This document shows, one piece after another, positions 1-8,985 of a DNA stretch of 64,000 nucleotides. The stretch is from JBCBSZ01 sp039818945. Its GTDB lineage: Bacteria; Actinomycetota; Acidimicrobiia; Acidimicrobiales; Poriferisodalaceae. Positions within the stretch are counted from its first letter, which is position 1. Each line of letters begins with the position of its first letter. The notes beneath the pieces were generated by a model. That model was not told the DNA's origin and ran no database searches. It saw nothing but the letters and a program-made list of their open reading frames with translations. Where the stretch lies: assembly GCA_039818945.1 (NCBI GenBank), contig JBCBSZ010000016.1, positions 1 to 64,000 on the forward strand, given 5' to 3'. A program made the translations under genes and the position numbers.

Positions 1-30
1 GCGAGGCCGACCTGAACCGCCGTCGCCCGC

Positions 31-122
31 GGCGCTGCGACGGGCGCGGCGCGGGCCTTCGGCGGCACCTCACCGCGGCGCTGCGACGGGCGTGGCGCGG
101 GCCCTCGGCGGCACCTCACCGC
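31..122. repeat. 46-bp tandem duplication
   Basis: Two adjacent copies (31-76 and 77-122) begin with GGCGCTGCGACGGGCG and end with GGCGGCACCTCACCGC. They differ at only two positions. No gene was assigned here, so this is recorded as a local tandem duplication in the leader region of the respiratory cluster. Confidence 0.8.
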
Positions 123-186
123 GCCGCCCCGAGGGCGGTCGCGCGGCACCGATGGAGGTCGGTCACCGGGGCCCCGCGGCGCCCGT

Positions 187-192
187 TACGCT
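187..192 (+). promoter_or_regulatory. Candidate -10 element TACGCT
   Basis: TACGCT matches the actinobacterial TANNNT -10 pattern and recurs before several genes in this window. It lies about 195 bp before the first gene of the bc operon, so a transcript from here would have a long leader containing the Rex-type box. No clear -35 was seen. Confidence 0.35.
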
Positions 193-347
193 CTGGCCCG
201 ATGCAGCCCACGGTCGTGCGCGCCAGCGGTGTCGGGAACGGCATCGACGCGGCGCGACGTTGCCGAGGGGCACGAGAGATATGACCGACCAGAGGGCCGG
301 TGGTAAACCGGAGTCGTCGGAGCCGGCCTCACGGCTTCGACCGCCGC

Positions 348-365
348 TTGTGAACGTGTTCACGA
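348..365. promoter_or_regulatory. Rex-type operator (NADH/NAD+ sensor box)
   Basis: The sequence TTGTGAACGTGTTCACGA matches the known Rex consensus TTGTGAA-N4-TTCACAA at 13 of 14 defined positions. It lies 22 bp before the GTG of the first gene of the cytochrome bc/nuo cluster. In streptomycetes Rex is known to repress nuo and cyd operons when NADH/NAD+ is low. Control of this cluster by Rex is inferred from the site alone; no rex gene lies in the window. Confidence 0.75.
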
Positions 366-387
366 AGTTCGAGGAGATGTCCCGAAG

Positions 388-942
388 GTGAAGCAGCTCG
401 CGATCCTCACCGCCGTCACGACCGCGGTCGTCATCTTCGTGTCCGAGTTCCTGCCGTGGCTCGGCGACCAGGACCCCGCCTTCTTCAAGTCCGCCTCGGG
501 TCCGATGGCCGGCTTCGTCAACTCGGTCATCATCACGATCGCCTTCACCCTGGCGGTGATCATCTACGCCAAGCAGCGCCCGATCGGCACTCCGGTCACG
601 TGGGGCGAGGCCATGGTGGGCGCCACCTTCGCCTTCATGTTCTTCACGCTCGGCTACGGCATCGTCCCCGACCGCTGGATCATCTACGCCTCCGAGCTCG
701 GCTGGGACGATCCCGCCCGCCTCGTGCGCGAGGACGCGGTCGCCCCGATCGACTGGATCGCCAACCTCTTCCCGTTCGACATCAACTACATCCACATCCG
801 TGACCTGATCGTCGTCGGGATCTACGGCGTCGCGATCGGCGTCAACATCTGGATCTGGCTGTACTGGCAGAACCGGGGCAAGACCAAGACCGAGGTCGAG
901 CCGGTCTCCGACTTCGGCCGCCCGCTCGTGAAGGAGGGATGA
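388..942 (+). CDS. Integral membrane protein at head of cytochrome bc operon
   Basis: A 184-residue protein with about four hydrophobic segments (roughly residues 5-22, 40-60, 75-95 and 130-155) and a charged C-terminus. I recognise no family. The GTG start follows GAGGAG with about 11 nt spacing. The gene precedes the ferredoxin by 1 nt and belongs to the operon with cytochrome b, Rieske and cytochrome c, so it is probably an accessory or assembly subunit of that complex. This role rests on position only. Confidence 0.75.
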   Translation: MKQLAILTAVTTAVVIFVSEFLPWLGDQDPAFFKSASGPMAGFVNSVIITIAFTLAVIIYAKQRPIGTPVTWGEAMVGATFAFMFFTLGYGIVPDRWIIYASELGWDDPARLVREDAVAPIDWIANLFPFDINYIHIRDLIVVGIYGVAIGVNIWIWLYWQNRGKTKTEVEPVSDFGRPLVKEG

Positions 943-943
943 C

Positions 944-1360
944 GTGACCACGACCGACGCCAACCCCCCCATGCCGACCTTCCGGGACGACTACGTCCTG
1001 CAGGTCGTCAACGCCGACTGGCTCTCCCAGGCGGTCAAGCCGAAGCAGTTCATCAACATCGACCAGTCCGAGTGCATCCTCTGCGAGGGCTGCGTCGACA
1101 TCTGCCCGTGGAAGTGCATCTTCCTCGTCACCACCGACGTCATCGAGGACTCGGTCGGCGTGGCACCCCCCGGGCTCGATCCCGACGATGCCTCCATCTT
1201 CATCATCGACGACGACGTGTGCACCCGCTGTGCCCTCTGCGTCGATCGGTGCCCGACCGGGGTGATCACCCTCGGCAAGGTCTTCGACAACCCCCCCGCC
1301 ACGGGCGACGTGCACGGGCGTACCAACAACCACGGGTACGCCTACGGCATGCGGTTCTAG
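944..1360 (+). CDS. Ferredoxin-type protein with two 4Fe-4S motifs
   Basis: A 138-residue soluble protein. It has two cysteine motifs, CILCEGCVDICPWKC and CTRCALCVDRCPTG, which fit a bacterial two-[4Fe-4S] ferredoxin fold with about 25 extra residues between them. There is no membrane segment or signal peptide, so it should act on the cytoplasmic face. It sits between a membrane protein and cytochrome b in the bc operon. It could pass electrons to or from the membrane complex or serve as donor to the EFG-less complex I downstream; both roles are inference. The start is GTG, 1 nt after the preceding stop. Confidence 0.85.
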   Translation: MTTTDANPPMPTFRDDYVLQVVNADWLSQAVKPKQFINIDQSECILCEGCVDICPWKCIFLVTTDVIEDSVGVAPPGLDPDDASIFIIDDDVCTRCALCVDRCPTGVITLGKVFDNPPATGDVHGRTNNHGYAYGMRF

Positions 1361-1381
1361 ACAGGGAGCGTTCAACCAGCG

Positions 1382-2164
<783 letters not shown>

Positions 2165-2197
2165 GCCGACGGGGAGACGAACGATGGAGCGGATCAG

Positions 2198-2920
2198 ATG
2201 ACCGAGATCCCCGAGCACCTGCTCAAGCGGGCGCAGGCGGCGAAGGAGAAGGCCAGCGCCAAGAAGGCCGAGGCCTCCACCGACGCCGGCGGCGCTGCTC
2301 CGAGCGACGACGACGGCGAGACCATCCCGCGGTCGCTGCTCGAGCGCAGCCAGCAGGGTGGCACCGGCACCGCGGTCGCGACCGCGGTCCAGCAGGCCGC
2401 ACCGCCGACCGGCCCCGACGGCCACACCCAGCGCCTGCTGACGGTGGTCAAGAGCGGGTCGATCCAGGACGTCAAGGCCAAGCCACAGGACAAGGTCCAC
2501 GTCTGGCCCCACCTCCTGGTGGGCGAGTTCGTGGCGGCGCTGTTCATCACCGCCTTCCTGCTCGTGTTCTCGATGTTCGTGAACGCCCCGCTGCTCGAGC
2601 TGGCGAACCTCAACCAGACGCCGAACCCGTCCAAGGCGCCGTGGTACTTCCTGGGCCTCCAGGAGCTGCTCACGATGTTCCACCCGATGATCGCGGGCGT
2701 GACGATCCCGGGCCTCGTGCTCGGCGTGATGATCCTGGCGCCCTACATCGACAAGAACCCGTCGAACAAGCCGGAGGACCGCAAGTTCGCCGTCTCGCTC
2801 TGGACCATCCACCTGATGTTCTGGGCGATCCTCACCATCATCAGCTCGTTCTTCCGAGGGCAGGGGTTCAACTTCACCTTCCCCTGGGAGACCGGTCTGG
2901 ACGGCATCTTCCACCTCTAG
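2198..2920 (+). CDS. Cytochrome b, C-terminal (subunit IV-type)
   Basis: A 240-residue protein that completes the split cytochrome b. The first 95 or so residues are polar and Ala/Glu/Lys-rich, an extension not found in short subunit IV proteins. About three membrane helices follow. The quinol-oxidation (Qo) loop reads KAPWYFLGLQELL where bc1 and b6f proteins have PEWY, so the conserved glutamate is replaced by proline. The gene lies 33 nt after the b6-type gene. It is confidently the partner of the preceding subunit. Confidence 0.9.
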   Translation: MTEIPEHLLKRAQAAKEKASAKKAEASTDAGGAAPSDDDGETIPRSLLERSQQGGTGTAVATAVQQAAPPTGPDGHTQRLLTVVKSGSIQDVKAKPQDKVHVWPHLLVGEFVAALFITAFLLVFSMFVNAPLLELANLNQTPNPSKAPWYFLGLQELLTMFHPMIAGVTIPGLVLGVMILAPYIDKNPSNKPEDRKFAVSLWTIHLMFWAILTIISSFFRGQGFNFTFPWETGLDGIFHL

Positions 2921-2955
2921 CCTTGAAGTACTCGCCTCCAGGAAAGGACTGACCG

Positions 2956-3831
2956 ATGTCCACCACCGCGGTCCTCGCCATCGTCATCCCCGTGCTCGTC
3001 GTGCTCGCGGCGGTCGTGTTCCTCACGACCTCCCGCCGACGGGACGCCGAGCGCCTCGGCGCGCTCAGTCGCGAGACCCGGTCGCGTGACGTCGAGACCG
3101 CCGTCAGTGAGGTCGAGGGTCCGTCCGGTCGTGAGGTGGAACGTTCGGTCGCCCTGGCCCGTCGCGAGGCGGCCCTGCCGGCCGTCGTGCCCGAGGCCGA
3201 GCTCGAGCCGTGGACCCCGCCGGACGAGGAGGCCATCGGCGTCAGCCGCCGGCAGTTCTTCAACCGCTCGATGATCGGCCTCACCGGCCTGGGCATCGCC
3301 GGCTTCGGCGCTTCGTCGCTCGCCTTCGTGTGGCCCACCGCCTCGGGTGGCTTCGGTGACTCCATCGACGTGGGCTCGGTGGACGACGTCGTCGACGCCA
3401 TCAACTCTGGCTCCGCCGGCTTCTCCTACTTCCCCGAGGCCCGGGCGTACGTCCAGCAGTACCCGTCCGAGGCGCTCGCGCGAGCCGAGGCCGTCTACCC
3501 CGCCAACGTGCTCGCGGGCATGCAGCCGGCCGAGGGCAGGGACTTCGGCTTCGTCGCCGTGTGGCAGCAGTGCCCCCACCTCGGCTGCCGCGTGCCCGAG
3601 TGCGTCACCTCGCAGTGGTTCGAGTGCCCGTGCCACGGCTCGCAGTACAACCGGGTCGGCGAGTACAAGGCCGGCCCGGCGCCCCGAGGTCTCGACCGCT
3701 TCCCGGTCAGCACCGCCGGCGGGCGCGTCGTGATCGACACCGGCACCGTCGTGCAGGGCCCGCCGCTCGGTACCGACACCACCAGCCAGGGCCTCGAGGG
3801 TCCGCACTGCACGACCGGCGGAGGGCACTAA
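2956..3831 (+). CDS. Rieske iron-sulfur protein of bc complex
   Basis: A 291-residue membrane-anchored Rieske protein that takes the first electron from quinol. Cluster ligands are C206 and H208 in CPHLGC and C224 and H227 in CPCHGS. The extra cysteine C211 fits the Rieske disulfide. There is an N-terminal hydrophobic helix (about residues 5-24). A second hydrophobic stretch is preceded by SRRQFF, a twin-arginine-like sequence, which fits Tat-dependent insertion known for actinobacterial Rieske proteins. The gene lies between cytochrome b and dihaem cytochrome c, as expected for a bc operon. Confidence 0.94.
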   Translation: MSTTAVLAIVIPVLVVLAAVVFLTTSRRRDAERLGALSRETRSRDVETAVSEVEGPSGREVERSVALARREAALPAVVPEAELEPWTPPDEEAIGVSRRQFFNRSMIGLTGLGIAGFGASSLAFVWPTASGGFGDSIDVGSVDDVVDAINSGSAGFSYFPEARAYVQQYPSEALARAEAVYPANVLAGMQPAEGRDFGFVAVWQQCPHLGCRVPECVTSQWFECPCHGSQYNRVGEYKAGPAPRGLDRFPVSTAGGRVVIDTGTVVQGPPLGTDTTSQGLEGPHCTTGGGH

Positions 3832-3877
3832 GTTGCACCCTGCTCGCCCCGCGACCCCCGTCGGAGGTCTCCAGTAG

Positions 3878-5089
3878 ATGGTCCTCGCACTGTCGACAAC
3901 CTTCCGGACCACGGCCTGGGTCCTGGCCGTCGTCCTCCTCATCGGGTTCGTCGTCTACTACTGGTTCAACATCCGCTCGGCCCGGGACGAGATCGGTGCC
4001 GAGCTCGAGCTGGCGCCCAACGTCGCCGAGCCCATCCCCGACGAGGTGCTCGAGGGTCGGCGGCTCGAGGGCGTCCAGTTCTGGGGCGTGATCTTCCTGC
4101 TGATCATCGGGATCGGCCTGCCCTTCTACTGGCTGCGCGAGCCGGGTCGGCAGTCCGGCGCCGTCGAGTCCTTCGACAGCGTCGCGGTCAGCCGGGGCGA
4201 GACCCTCTACACCGAGGGGTTCCAGTGCTCGAACTGCCACGGCGCCGACGGTGGTGGCGGCGTGGCCGGCTTCATCCTCCCGGTGCCGCTCACCGACGAC
4301 GACGGCGACCTGCTCGTCGACGAGGACGGCAACCAGCAGGTCTTCAACGTCAACGTCAGCTGGACCTCCCCCAAGCTCACCGACGTCCTCCTGCGCTACA
4401 GCGAGGACGAGGTGCGCGAGATCCTGAACTTCGGCCGACCCGGCTCGCCGATGGCGGCGTGGGGCGTGCCCGGCGGCGGCGTCGGTACCGAGCAGGAGAT
4501 CGACAACGTCATCGCCTACCTCCGCTCGATCCAGGAAGACGTCGACACCTCGATCGCCTCGAACGCGGATCTGACCGACGGCGGCGAGCTCTTCGCCCAG
4601 CACTGCGCCCGGTGCCACACCCAGGGCTGGCAGTGGGCCCAGAACTCCTCGCCGGAGGACCTCGTCGAGGCGGCCATGAACGTCGACGCCGCGGCGCCGG
4701 GCAGCGAGCTGCCCATCGGCAGCCAGGGCGGCGGTGCGTTCGGTCCACGGCTGTCGGCGGAGAACCTCGCCGAGCAGTTCCTGACCGTCGAGGACATGGT
4801 CGACTTCATCACCGTCGGCGCCGACGACAACGTCGGCTACGGCACCCGCGGCATCGGCAACGGCCAGATGCCGGGCTTCGGCGGGCTGCTCACCCAGGAG
4901 CAGATCACCGCCATCGTCGAGTACGAACGTGGGCTCACCCACGACGACGAGGACCAGAACCCGGTCACGCCGGCGTGCGAGGAGTTCCTGGCCTTCGACC
5001 GTGACCGGTTGGCCGGTCTGAGCGAGTCGAGTTACCCGGTCGATGCCGCGACGGAGTACTGCACCGGCGTCGTCGAGGAGGCGGGCTGA
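3878..5089 (+). CDS. Membrane-anchored dihaem cytochrome c
   Basis: A 403-residue protein with two CxxCH haem sites, CSNCH (from C117) and CARCH (from C243). Two hydrophobic segments near the N-terminus (about 12-30 and 65-82) anchor the haem domains outside the membrane. It probably takes electrons from the Rieske protein and hands them to the terminal oxidase, like the dihaem QcrC of actinobacterial supercomplexes. GGAGGT precedes the ATG. The stop overlaps the next start as TGATG. Confidence 0.9.
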   Translation: MVLALSTTFRTTAWVLAVVLLIGFVVYYWFNIRSARDEIGAELELAPNVAEPIPDEVLEGRRLEGVQFWGVIFLLIIGIGLPFYWLREPGRQSGAVESFDSVAVSRGETLYTEGFQCSNCHGADGGGGVAGFILPVPLTDDDGDLLVDEDGNQQVFNVNVSWTSPKLTDVLLRYSEDEVREILNFGRPGSPMAAWGVPGGGVGTEQEIDNVIAYLRSIQEDVDTSIASNADLTDGGELFAQHCARCHTQGWQWAQNSSPEDLVEAAMNVDAAAPGSELPIGSQGGGAFGPRLSAENLAEQFLTVEDMVDFITVGADDNVGYGTRGIGNGQMPGFGGLLTQEQITAIVEYERGLTHDDEDQNPVTPACEEFLAFDRDRLAGLSESSYPVDAATEYCTGVVEEAG

Positions 5090-5925
5090 TGAGCACCTTG
5101 GGAACGGTCCTGGCGTTCGTGCCGTGGGACCCGTGGATCATCGGCGTCCTGTCGGTGCTCATCGGGGTCCTGGTGCTGTGCGGGTCGGTGTACCTGCTGC
5201 TCGCCACCAACACCGGCGTCCGCCTGGGGTTCCTCCTCGCGTGGACGGGCTTCTTCGCCTGGATGTTCCTGCTCGGCATCATCTGGTGGATCTACGCCAT
5301 CGGTCTCGTCGGCGACCTGCCCGAGTGGGAGGTCGACGAGGTGCTCACCGGCGACGGTGTCGCCTTCTCCGAGATCGAGGCCGTGCGCGACCTGCCGGTC
5401 ATCGAGGCGACCGAGTCGGTGTCGAGCAGCGACGTGCCCGACGAGTGGCGCTCGCTCAGCGCCGACGACCCCCTCCGTGGCGAGGCGCAGTCCATCGCCG
5501 ACGAGGCCCTGCTCTCCGACCCGGCGATCACCTCGCTGTTCGGCAACAACCCCGGCACCGACGACTACATCACGACGGCCGCCTTCCAGACCGGTGGCGA
5601 CCGCTGGCCGACCCTGTTCGGCTACGACGGCAAGCCGCTGGGGTGGTTCGGTGATCCCAACCACGTGGTGATCCAGGTGCAGCCGGCGACGCCGGCCCCG
5701 CCGCCCGATCCCAACAGCGCTCCGCCGCCCCGGACCCCGGACGCCGGCGAAGAGGTGCTGTCGGTCGTGCTCACGCGGAACCTGGGCAGCGAGCGCTTCC
5801 CACCGTTCCTCGTGACGCTGGCGTCGGGCCTCGCCTTCGGCCTCGGCGCCTACCTGCTCCACCAGCGCGACAAGGCGCTCTGGGCGGCGCAGGCGGAGCC
5901 GGTCAAGGAGCCCGTCTCCGTCTAG
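5089..5925 (+). CDS. Membrane protein, last gene of bc operon
   Basis: A 278-residue protein with two or three hydrophobic segments in the first 75 residues, a polar central region of about 160 residues, and one hydrophobic segment near residue 250. The central region contains a proline-rich stretch around residues 200-222. I do not recognise the family. It is translationally coupled (TGATG) to the cytochrome c gene, so it is likely an accessory subunit or assembly factor of the bc complex. Confidence 0.75.
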   Translation: MSTLGTVLAFVPWDPWIIGVLSVLIGVLVLCGSVYLLLATNTGVRLGFLLAWTGFFAWMFLLGIIWWIYAIGLVGDLPEWEVDEVLTGDGVAFSEIEAVRDLPVIEATESVSSSDVPDEWRSLSADDPLRGEAQSIADEALLSDPAITSLFGNNPGTDDYITTAAFQTGGDRWPTLFGYDGKPLGWFGDPNHVVIQVQPATPAPPPDPNSAPPPRTPDAGEEVLSVVLTRNLGSERFPPFLVTLASGLAFGLGAYLLHQRDKALWAAQAEPVKEPVSV

Positions 5926-6019
5926 TCTCGGCCCGGACGAGCACAACGAGATCCAACGCCGACGCCCGGCCGCCCCCGCCGGTCGCCGACGAGCGTCGCA
6001 CCGGGGCGAGGAGGAGCAC

Positions 6020-6475
6020 GTGGAGCAGTACCTGCCGGTCGTCACGCTGGCCGTGCTGGCGGTGCTGTTCGTGCTGCTCAGCCTCGTCGCCAGCCGCCTG
6101 CTCGCCCCCGACCGGGCGACGAAGGCGAAGCGGGCCCCCTACGAGTCGGGCATCGCCGACCAGGTGCCGATCCCCGATCGCTTCCCGGTGAAGTTCTACC
6201 TGGTGGCGATGTTGTTCATCATGTTCGACATCGAGATCGTCTTCCTCTACCCGTGGGCGGTCGAGAACGAGGCGCTGGGGCTCTTCGGCCTGCTGGCGAT
6301 GGTGCTCTTCGCCGGCATCTTCTTCCTGTCGTTCGTCTACGAGTTGGCGACCGGCGGGCTCAACTGGGGTCCGTCGAAGCGGGCCCGGTCCCAGGCCGGC
6401 CGCGACGACCAGCGGACCTCCACGAGCACGGTGCGACGGGTGGGCCTCGACGGCCGTGAGCGGGAGGCGGTGTAG
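6020..6475 (+). CDS. NADH-quinone oxidoreductase subunit A (set 1)
   Basis: A small membrane subunit of complex I, 151 residues with three helices. The family signature YESGIADQ and MFIMFDIEIVFLYPWA is present. The C-terminal tail is about 30 residues longer than usual and rich in Arg/Ser. The GTG start follows GAGGAGGAG. The gene opens the full 14-gene nuo operon 94 nt after the bc genes; no separate promoter or terminator is obvious in the gap. Confidence 0.95.
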   Translation: MEQYLPVVTLAVLAVLFVLLSLVASRLLAPDRATKAKRAPYESGIADQVPIPDRFPVKFYLVAMLFIMFDIEIVFLYPWAVENEALGLFGLLAMVLFAGIFFLSFVYELATGGLNWGPSKRARSQAGRDDQRTSTSTVRRVGLDGREREAV

Positions 6476-6477
6476 CC

Positions 6478-7092
6478 ATGGCCGGCGTCGACGATCTCAA
6501 GAAGAAGCTCGGGCTCCAGACCGGCTTCGAGGGCCTCGAGCAGAACTTCCTGACCAGCTCGCTCGACGACCTGGTCCAGTGGGCCCGCTACCGCAGCCTC
6601 ATGCCGGCCACCTTCGGTCTGGCGTGCTGCGCCATCGAGATGATGGCCACCGGGTCGGCCCACTACGACCTCGCCCGGTTCGGCATGGAGGCGTTCCGCG
6701 CCTCGCCCCGGCAGGCCGACCTGATGATCGTCGCGGGGCGGGTCTCGCAGAAGATGGCGCCGGTGCTCCGGACGGTCTACGACCAGATGATGGAGCCCAA
6801 GTGGGTCATCTCGATGGGCGTGTGCGCCAGCTCCGGCGGGATGTTCAACAACTACGCCATCGTCCAGGGCGTCGATCAGGTCGTCCCCGTCGACGTGTAC
6901 GCCCCGGGCTGCCCGCCGGGCCCCGAGACGCTGCTGCACGCGATCCTCACGCTGCACGACAAGATCCGCTCCGGTGAGATGGAGGACCGTCGACGCCGCA
7001 GCGGTGGCGGTGCCGGCCTCCAGCTCGATCCCGCCCTGGCCACCGACGCGCAACCGGCACCGGTGATCCTTCGGACCGGGCCCCGCTCGTGA
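6478..7092 (+). CDS. NADH-quinone oxidoreductase subunit B (set 1)
   Basis: Carries the terminal cluster N2 of complex I at the junction of peripheral and membrane arms; 204 residues. The N2 ligands are visible: the tandem cysteines in LACCAIEM, the cysteine in GVCASSGG and the cysteine in APGCPPGPE. A C-terminal extension of about 40 residues is polar. It starts 2 nt after nuoA and overlaps nuoC by 4 nt. Confidence 0.96.
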   Translation: MAGVDDLKKKLGLQTGFEGLEQNFLTSSLDDLVQWARYRSLMPATFGLACCAIEMMATGSAHYDLARFGMEAFRASPRQADLMIVAGRVSQKMAPVLRTVYDQMMEPKWVISMGVCASSGGMFNNYAIVQGVDQVVPVDVYAPGCPPGPETLLHAILTLHDKIRSGEMEDRRRRSGGGAGLQLDPALATDAQPAPVILRTGPRS

Positions 7093-7628
7093 CCGACGAG
7101 CCCACCGAGGACGAGGGCACCGACGACGAGGCGGTCGAGCCCGAGGTCGAGATCGAGACCCGCTACGGCGCGGCCGTCGTCACCGACCGGGGAGCGACCG
7201 TGCTCTTCGCCGACCGCGACGGCTACCTCGACACGGTCACCCAGGCCCGCGAGGACGGCTTCGTCATGTGCGCCGACGTCACCGCGGTCGACTACCTCAC
7301 GCACCCGGACCGCACGGTCGGGCCCGGCGCGACCGCCGAACGCTTCGAGCTCGTGGTCAACCTCTTCGACCCGGCCCGTCGTCGGCGCATCCGGATCCGC
7401 GTCCAGGTCCCCGAGGACGACCCGACCGTGCCGTCGATCTACTCGATGTTCCCCGGCGCCGACGCACCCGAGCGTGAGGTGTTCGACATGTTCGGCATCA
7501 CCTTCGACGGCCACCCCGACCCCACCCGCATCCTCATGCCCGACGACTGGATCGGCCACCCGCTGCGCAAGGACTTCGCGCAGGGGCGCATCCCGGTCCA
7601 GTTCAAGAGCGCGACGAACGTCCGGTAG
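7089..7628 (+). CDS. NADH-quinone oxidoreductase subunit C (set 1)
   Basis: 30-kDa type hydrophilic subunit of complex I, 179 residues. The typical signature REVFDMFGI and HPLRKDF near the C-terminus is present. The first 22 residues are acidic. It starts at GTG overlapping nuoB. It helps hold NuoD and NuoB in the connecting module. Confidence 0.95.
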   Translation: MTDEPTEDEGTDDEAVEPEVEIETRYGAAVVTDRGATVLFADRDGYLDTVTQAREDGFVMCADVTAVDYLTHPDRTVGPGATAERFELVVNLFDPARRRRIRIRVQVPEDDPTVPSIYSMFPGADAPEREVFDMFGITFDGHPDPTRILMPDDWIGHPLRKDFAQGRIPVQFKSATNVR

Positions 7629-7634
7629 GCACCC

Positions 7635-8936
7635 ATGAGCATCACCGAGGATCCCCCCACCGCCGAGACCGCGCCGCTGGTCGACCAGGCGACCCTCGAA
7701 CGGGTCATCGACCGCGACGTCGTGCTCCGGCTGTCCGAGACGGCCGCCGAGCGCCACGAGCACGACCCCGACGACGAGCGCATGATCATCAACATGGGGC
7801 CCCAGCACCCCTCCACGCACGGCGTGTTGCGGCTCGTGCTGGAGCTCGCCGGCGAGCAGGTGATCCGCACCAAGCCGGTCATCGGTTACCTCCACACCGG
7901 CATGGAGAAGACCGCCGAGGACCTCACGTTCCTGCAGGGCCCGACCAACGTCACCCGCATGGACTACTCGTCGCCGCTGTTCAACGAGCTGGTCTTCTCG
8001 ATGGCCGTCGAGGAGCTGCTCGGTGTCGAGGTCCCCGAGCGCGCCACCTGGATCCGCATGCTGATGTGCGAGCTCAACCGCATCAGCTCGCACCTGCTGT
8101 TCCTCGCCACCAACGGCATGGACCTCGGCGCGGTCGGCATGATGCTCTACGGCTGGCGCGAGCGCGAGGAGGTGCTGCGCTTCTTCGAGACGGTCACCGG
8201 TCTGCGGATGAACCACAACTACATCCGTCCCGGCGGCGTCGCCGCCGACCTGCCCGACGGGTGGGAGGCCGAGCTCGAGACGATCCTCGGGATCCTCCCC
8301 GAGCGGCTCGAGGAGTTCGACGTGCTGATGACCGGTCAGCCCATCTGGCGTGACCGGACCCAGGGCGTCGGCGTCATGACCTCCGACGAGGCCCTTGCCC
8401 TCTCGATCACCGGTCCGATCCTGCGGTCCACCGGCTACCCGCTCGACCTGCGCCGCGACGAGCCCTACCTCGCCTACGACGAGGTCGACTTCGATGTGCT
8501 CGTCGGCACCTACGGCGACACGTTCGACCGGTACTCGATCCGGCTCAACGAGATCCGTGAGTCGATGAAGATCGTCCGCCAGTGCATCGACCGCATGCCC
8601 GCCGGCGACTACCGGGTCCAGGACAAGAAGGTCACGCCGCCGCCCCGGATGCGCATCGACGAGTCGATGGAGGCGTTGATCCACCACTTCAAGATCTTCA
8701 CCGACGGCTTCAAGGTGCCCGAGGGCGAGGTCTACACGGCGGTCGAGTCACCACGGGGCGAGCTCGGCTGCTACCTCGTCTCCGACGGCGGCACCAAGCC
8801 CTACCGCATGCACATCCGGGGGCCGTCGTTCTACAACCTGCAGTCGGTGCCCTACCTGCTCCACGGCGGCCTGCTCGCCGACGGCGTCGCGACCCTCGCC
8901 AGCGTCGACCCGATCATGGGTGAGGTGGACCGTTGA
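7635..8936 (+). CDS. NADH-quinone oxidoreductase subunit D (set 1)
   Basis: 49-kDa type subunit that forms the quinone cavity with NuoB; 433 residues. It has the QHPSTHG loop with the quinone-ligand histidine and keeps the second quinone ligand, tyrosine, in TRMDYSS at the standard 49-residue distance. The position methylated in mitochondrial NDUFS2 is threonine here (GYLHTGMEK). The N-terminus carries about 45 extra residues. An intergenic hairpin repeat begins at its stop codon. Confidence 0.96.
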   Translation: MSITEDPPTAETAPLVDQATLERVIDRDVVLRLSETAAERHEHDPDDERMIINMGPQHPSTHGVLRLVLELAGEQVIRTKPVIGYLHTGMEKTAEDLTFLQGPTNVTRMDYSSPLFNELVFSMAVEELLGVEVPERATWIRMLMCELNRISSHLLFLATNGMDLGAVGMMLYGWREREEVLRFFETVTGLRMNHNYIRPGGVAADLPDGWEAELETILGILPERLEEFDVLMTGQPIWRDRTQGVGVMTSDEALALSITGPILRSTGYPLDLRRDEPYLAYDEVDFDVLVGTYGDTFDRYSIRLNEIRESMKIVRQCIDRMPAGDYRVQDKKVTPPPRMRIDESMEALIHHFKIFTDGFKVPEGEVYTAVESPRGELGCYLVSDGGTKPYRMHIRGPSFYNLQSVPYLLHGGLLADGVATLASVDPIMGEVDR

Positions 8937-8978
8937 GCCGCACGGCGCGACCGGTAGGTCGCCAGAAGGCGAAGGAGG
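8935..8978 (+). repeat. Intergenic hairpin repeat, copy A (nuoD/nuoE)
   Basis: Conserved flanks GAGCCGCACGG and CCAGAAGGCGAAGG surround a variable palindromic centre. Here the centre is GCGACC-GGTA-GGTCGC (8947-8962). A second possible hairpin, CGCC-AGAA-GGCG (8960-8971), overlaps it, so the two stems exclude each other. The element begins inside the nuoD stop codon and ends at the nuoE ribosome-binding site. A second copy lies between nuoM and nuoN. Confidence 0.7.
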
Positions 8979-8985
8979 ACCGCTG

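Larger units (their letters stand above)
1..387. other. Upstream non-coding region of the respiratory cluster
   Basis: No convincing gene is visible in this 387-bp stretch. Open frames on both strands are arginine-rich low-complexity translations typical of GC-rich non-coding DNA. The region holds the 46-bp duplication, a TACGCT promoter-like element and the Rex-type box. The left edge could still contain the end of a gene that starts outside the window. Confidence 0.55.

Noticed and set aside
163..972. A 269-codon minus-strand open frame at the left end
   Set aside because: Overlaps the membrane protein and the promoter region, with biased composition and no motif.
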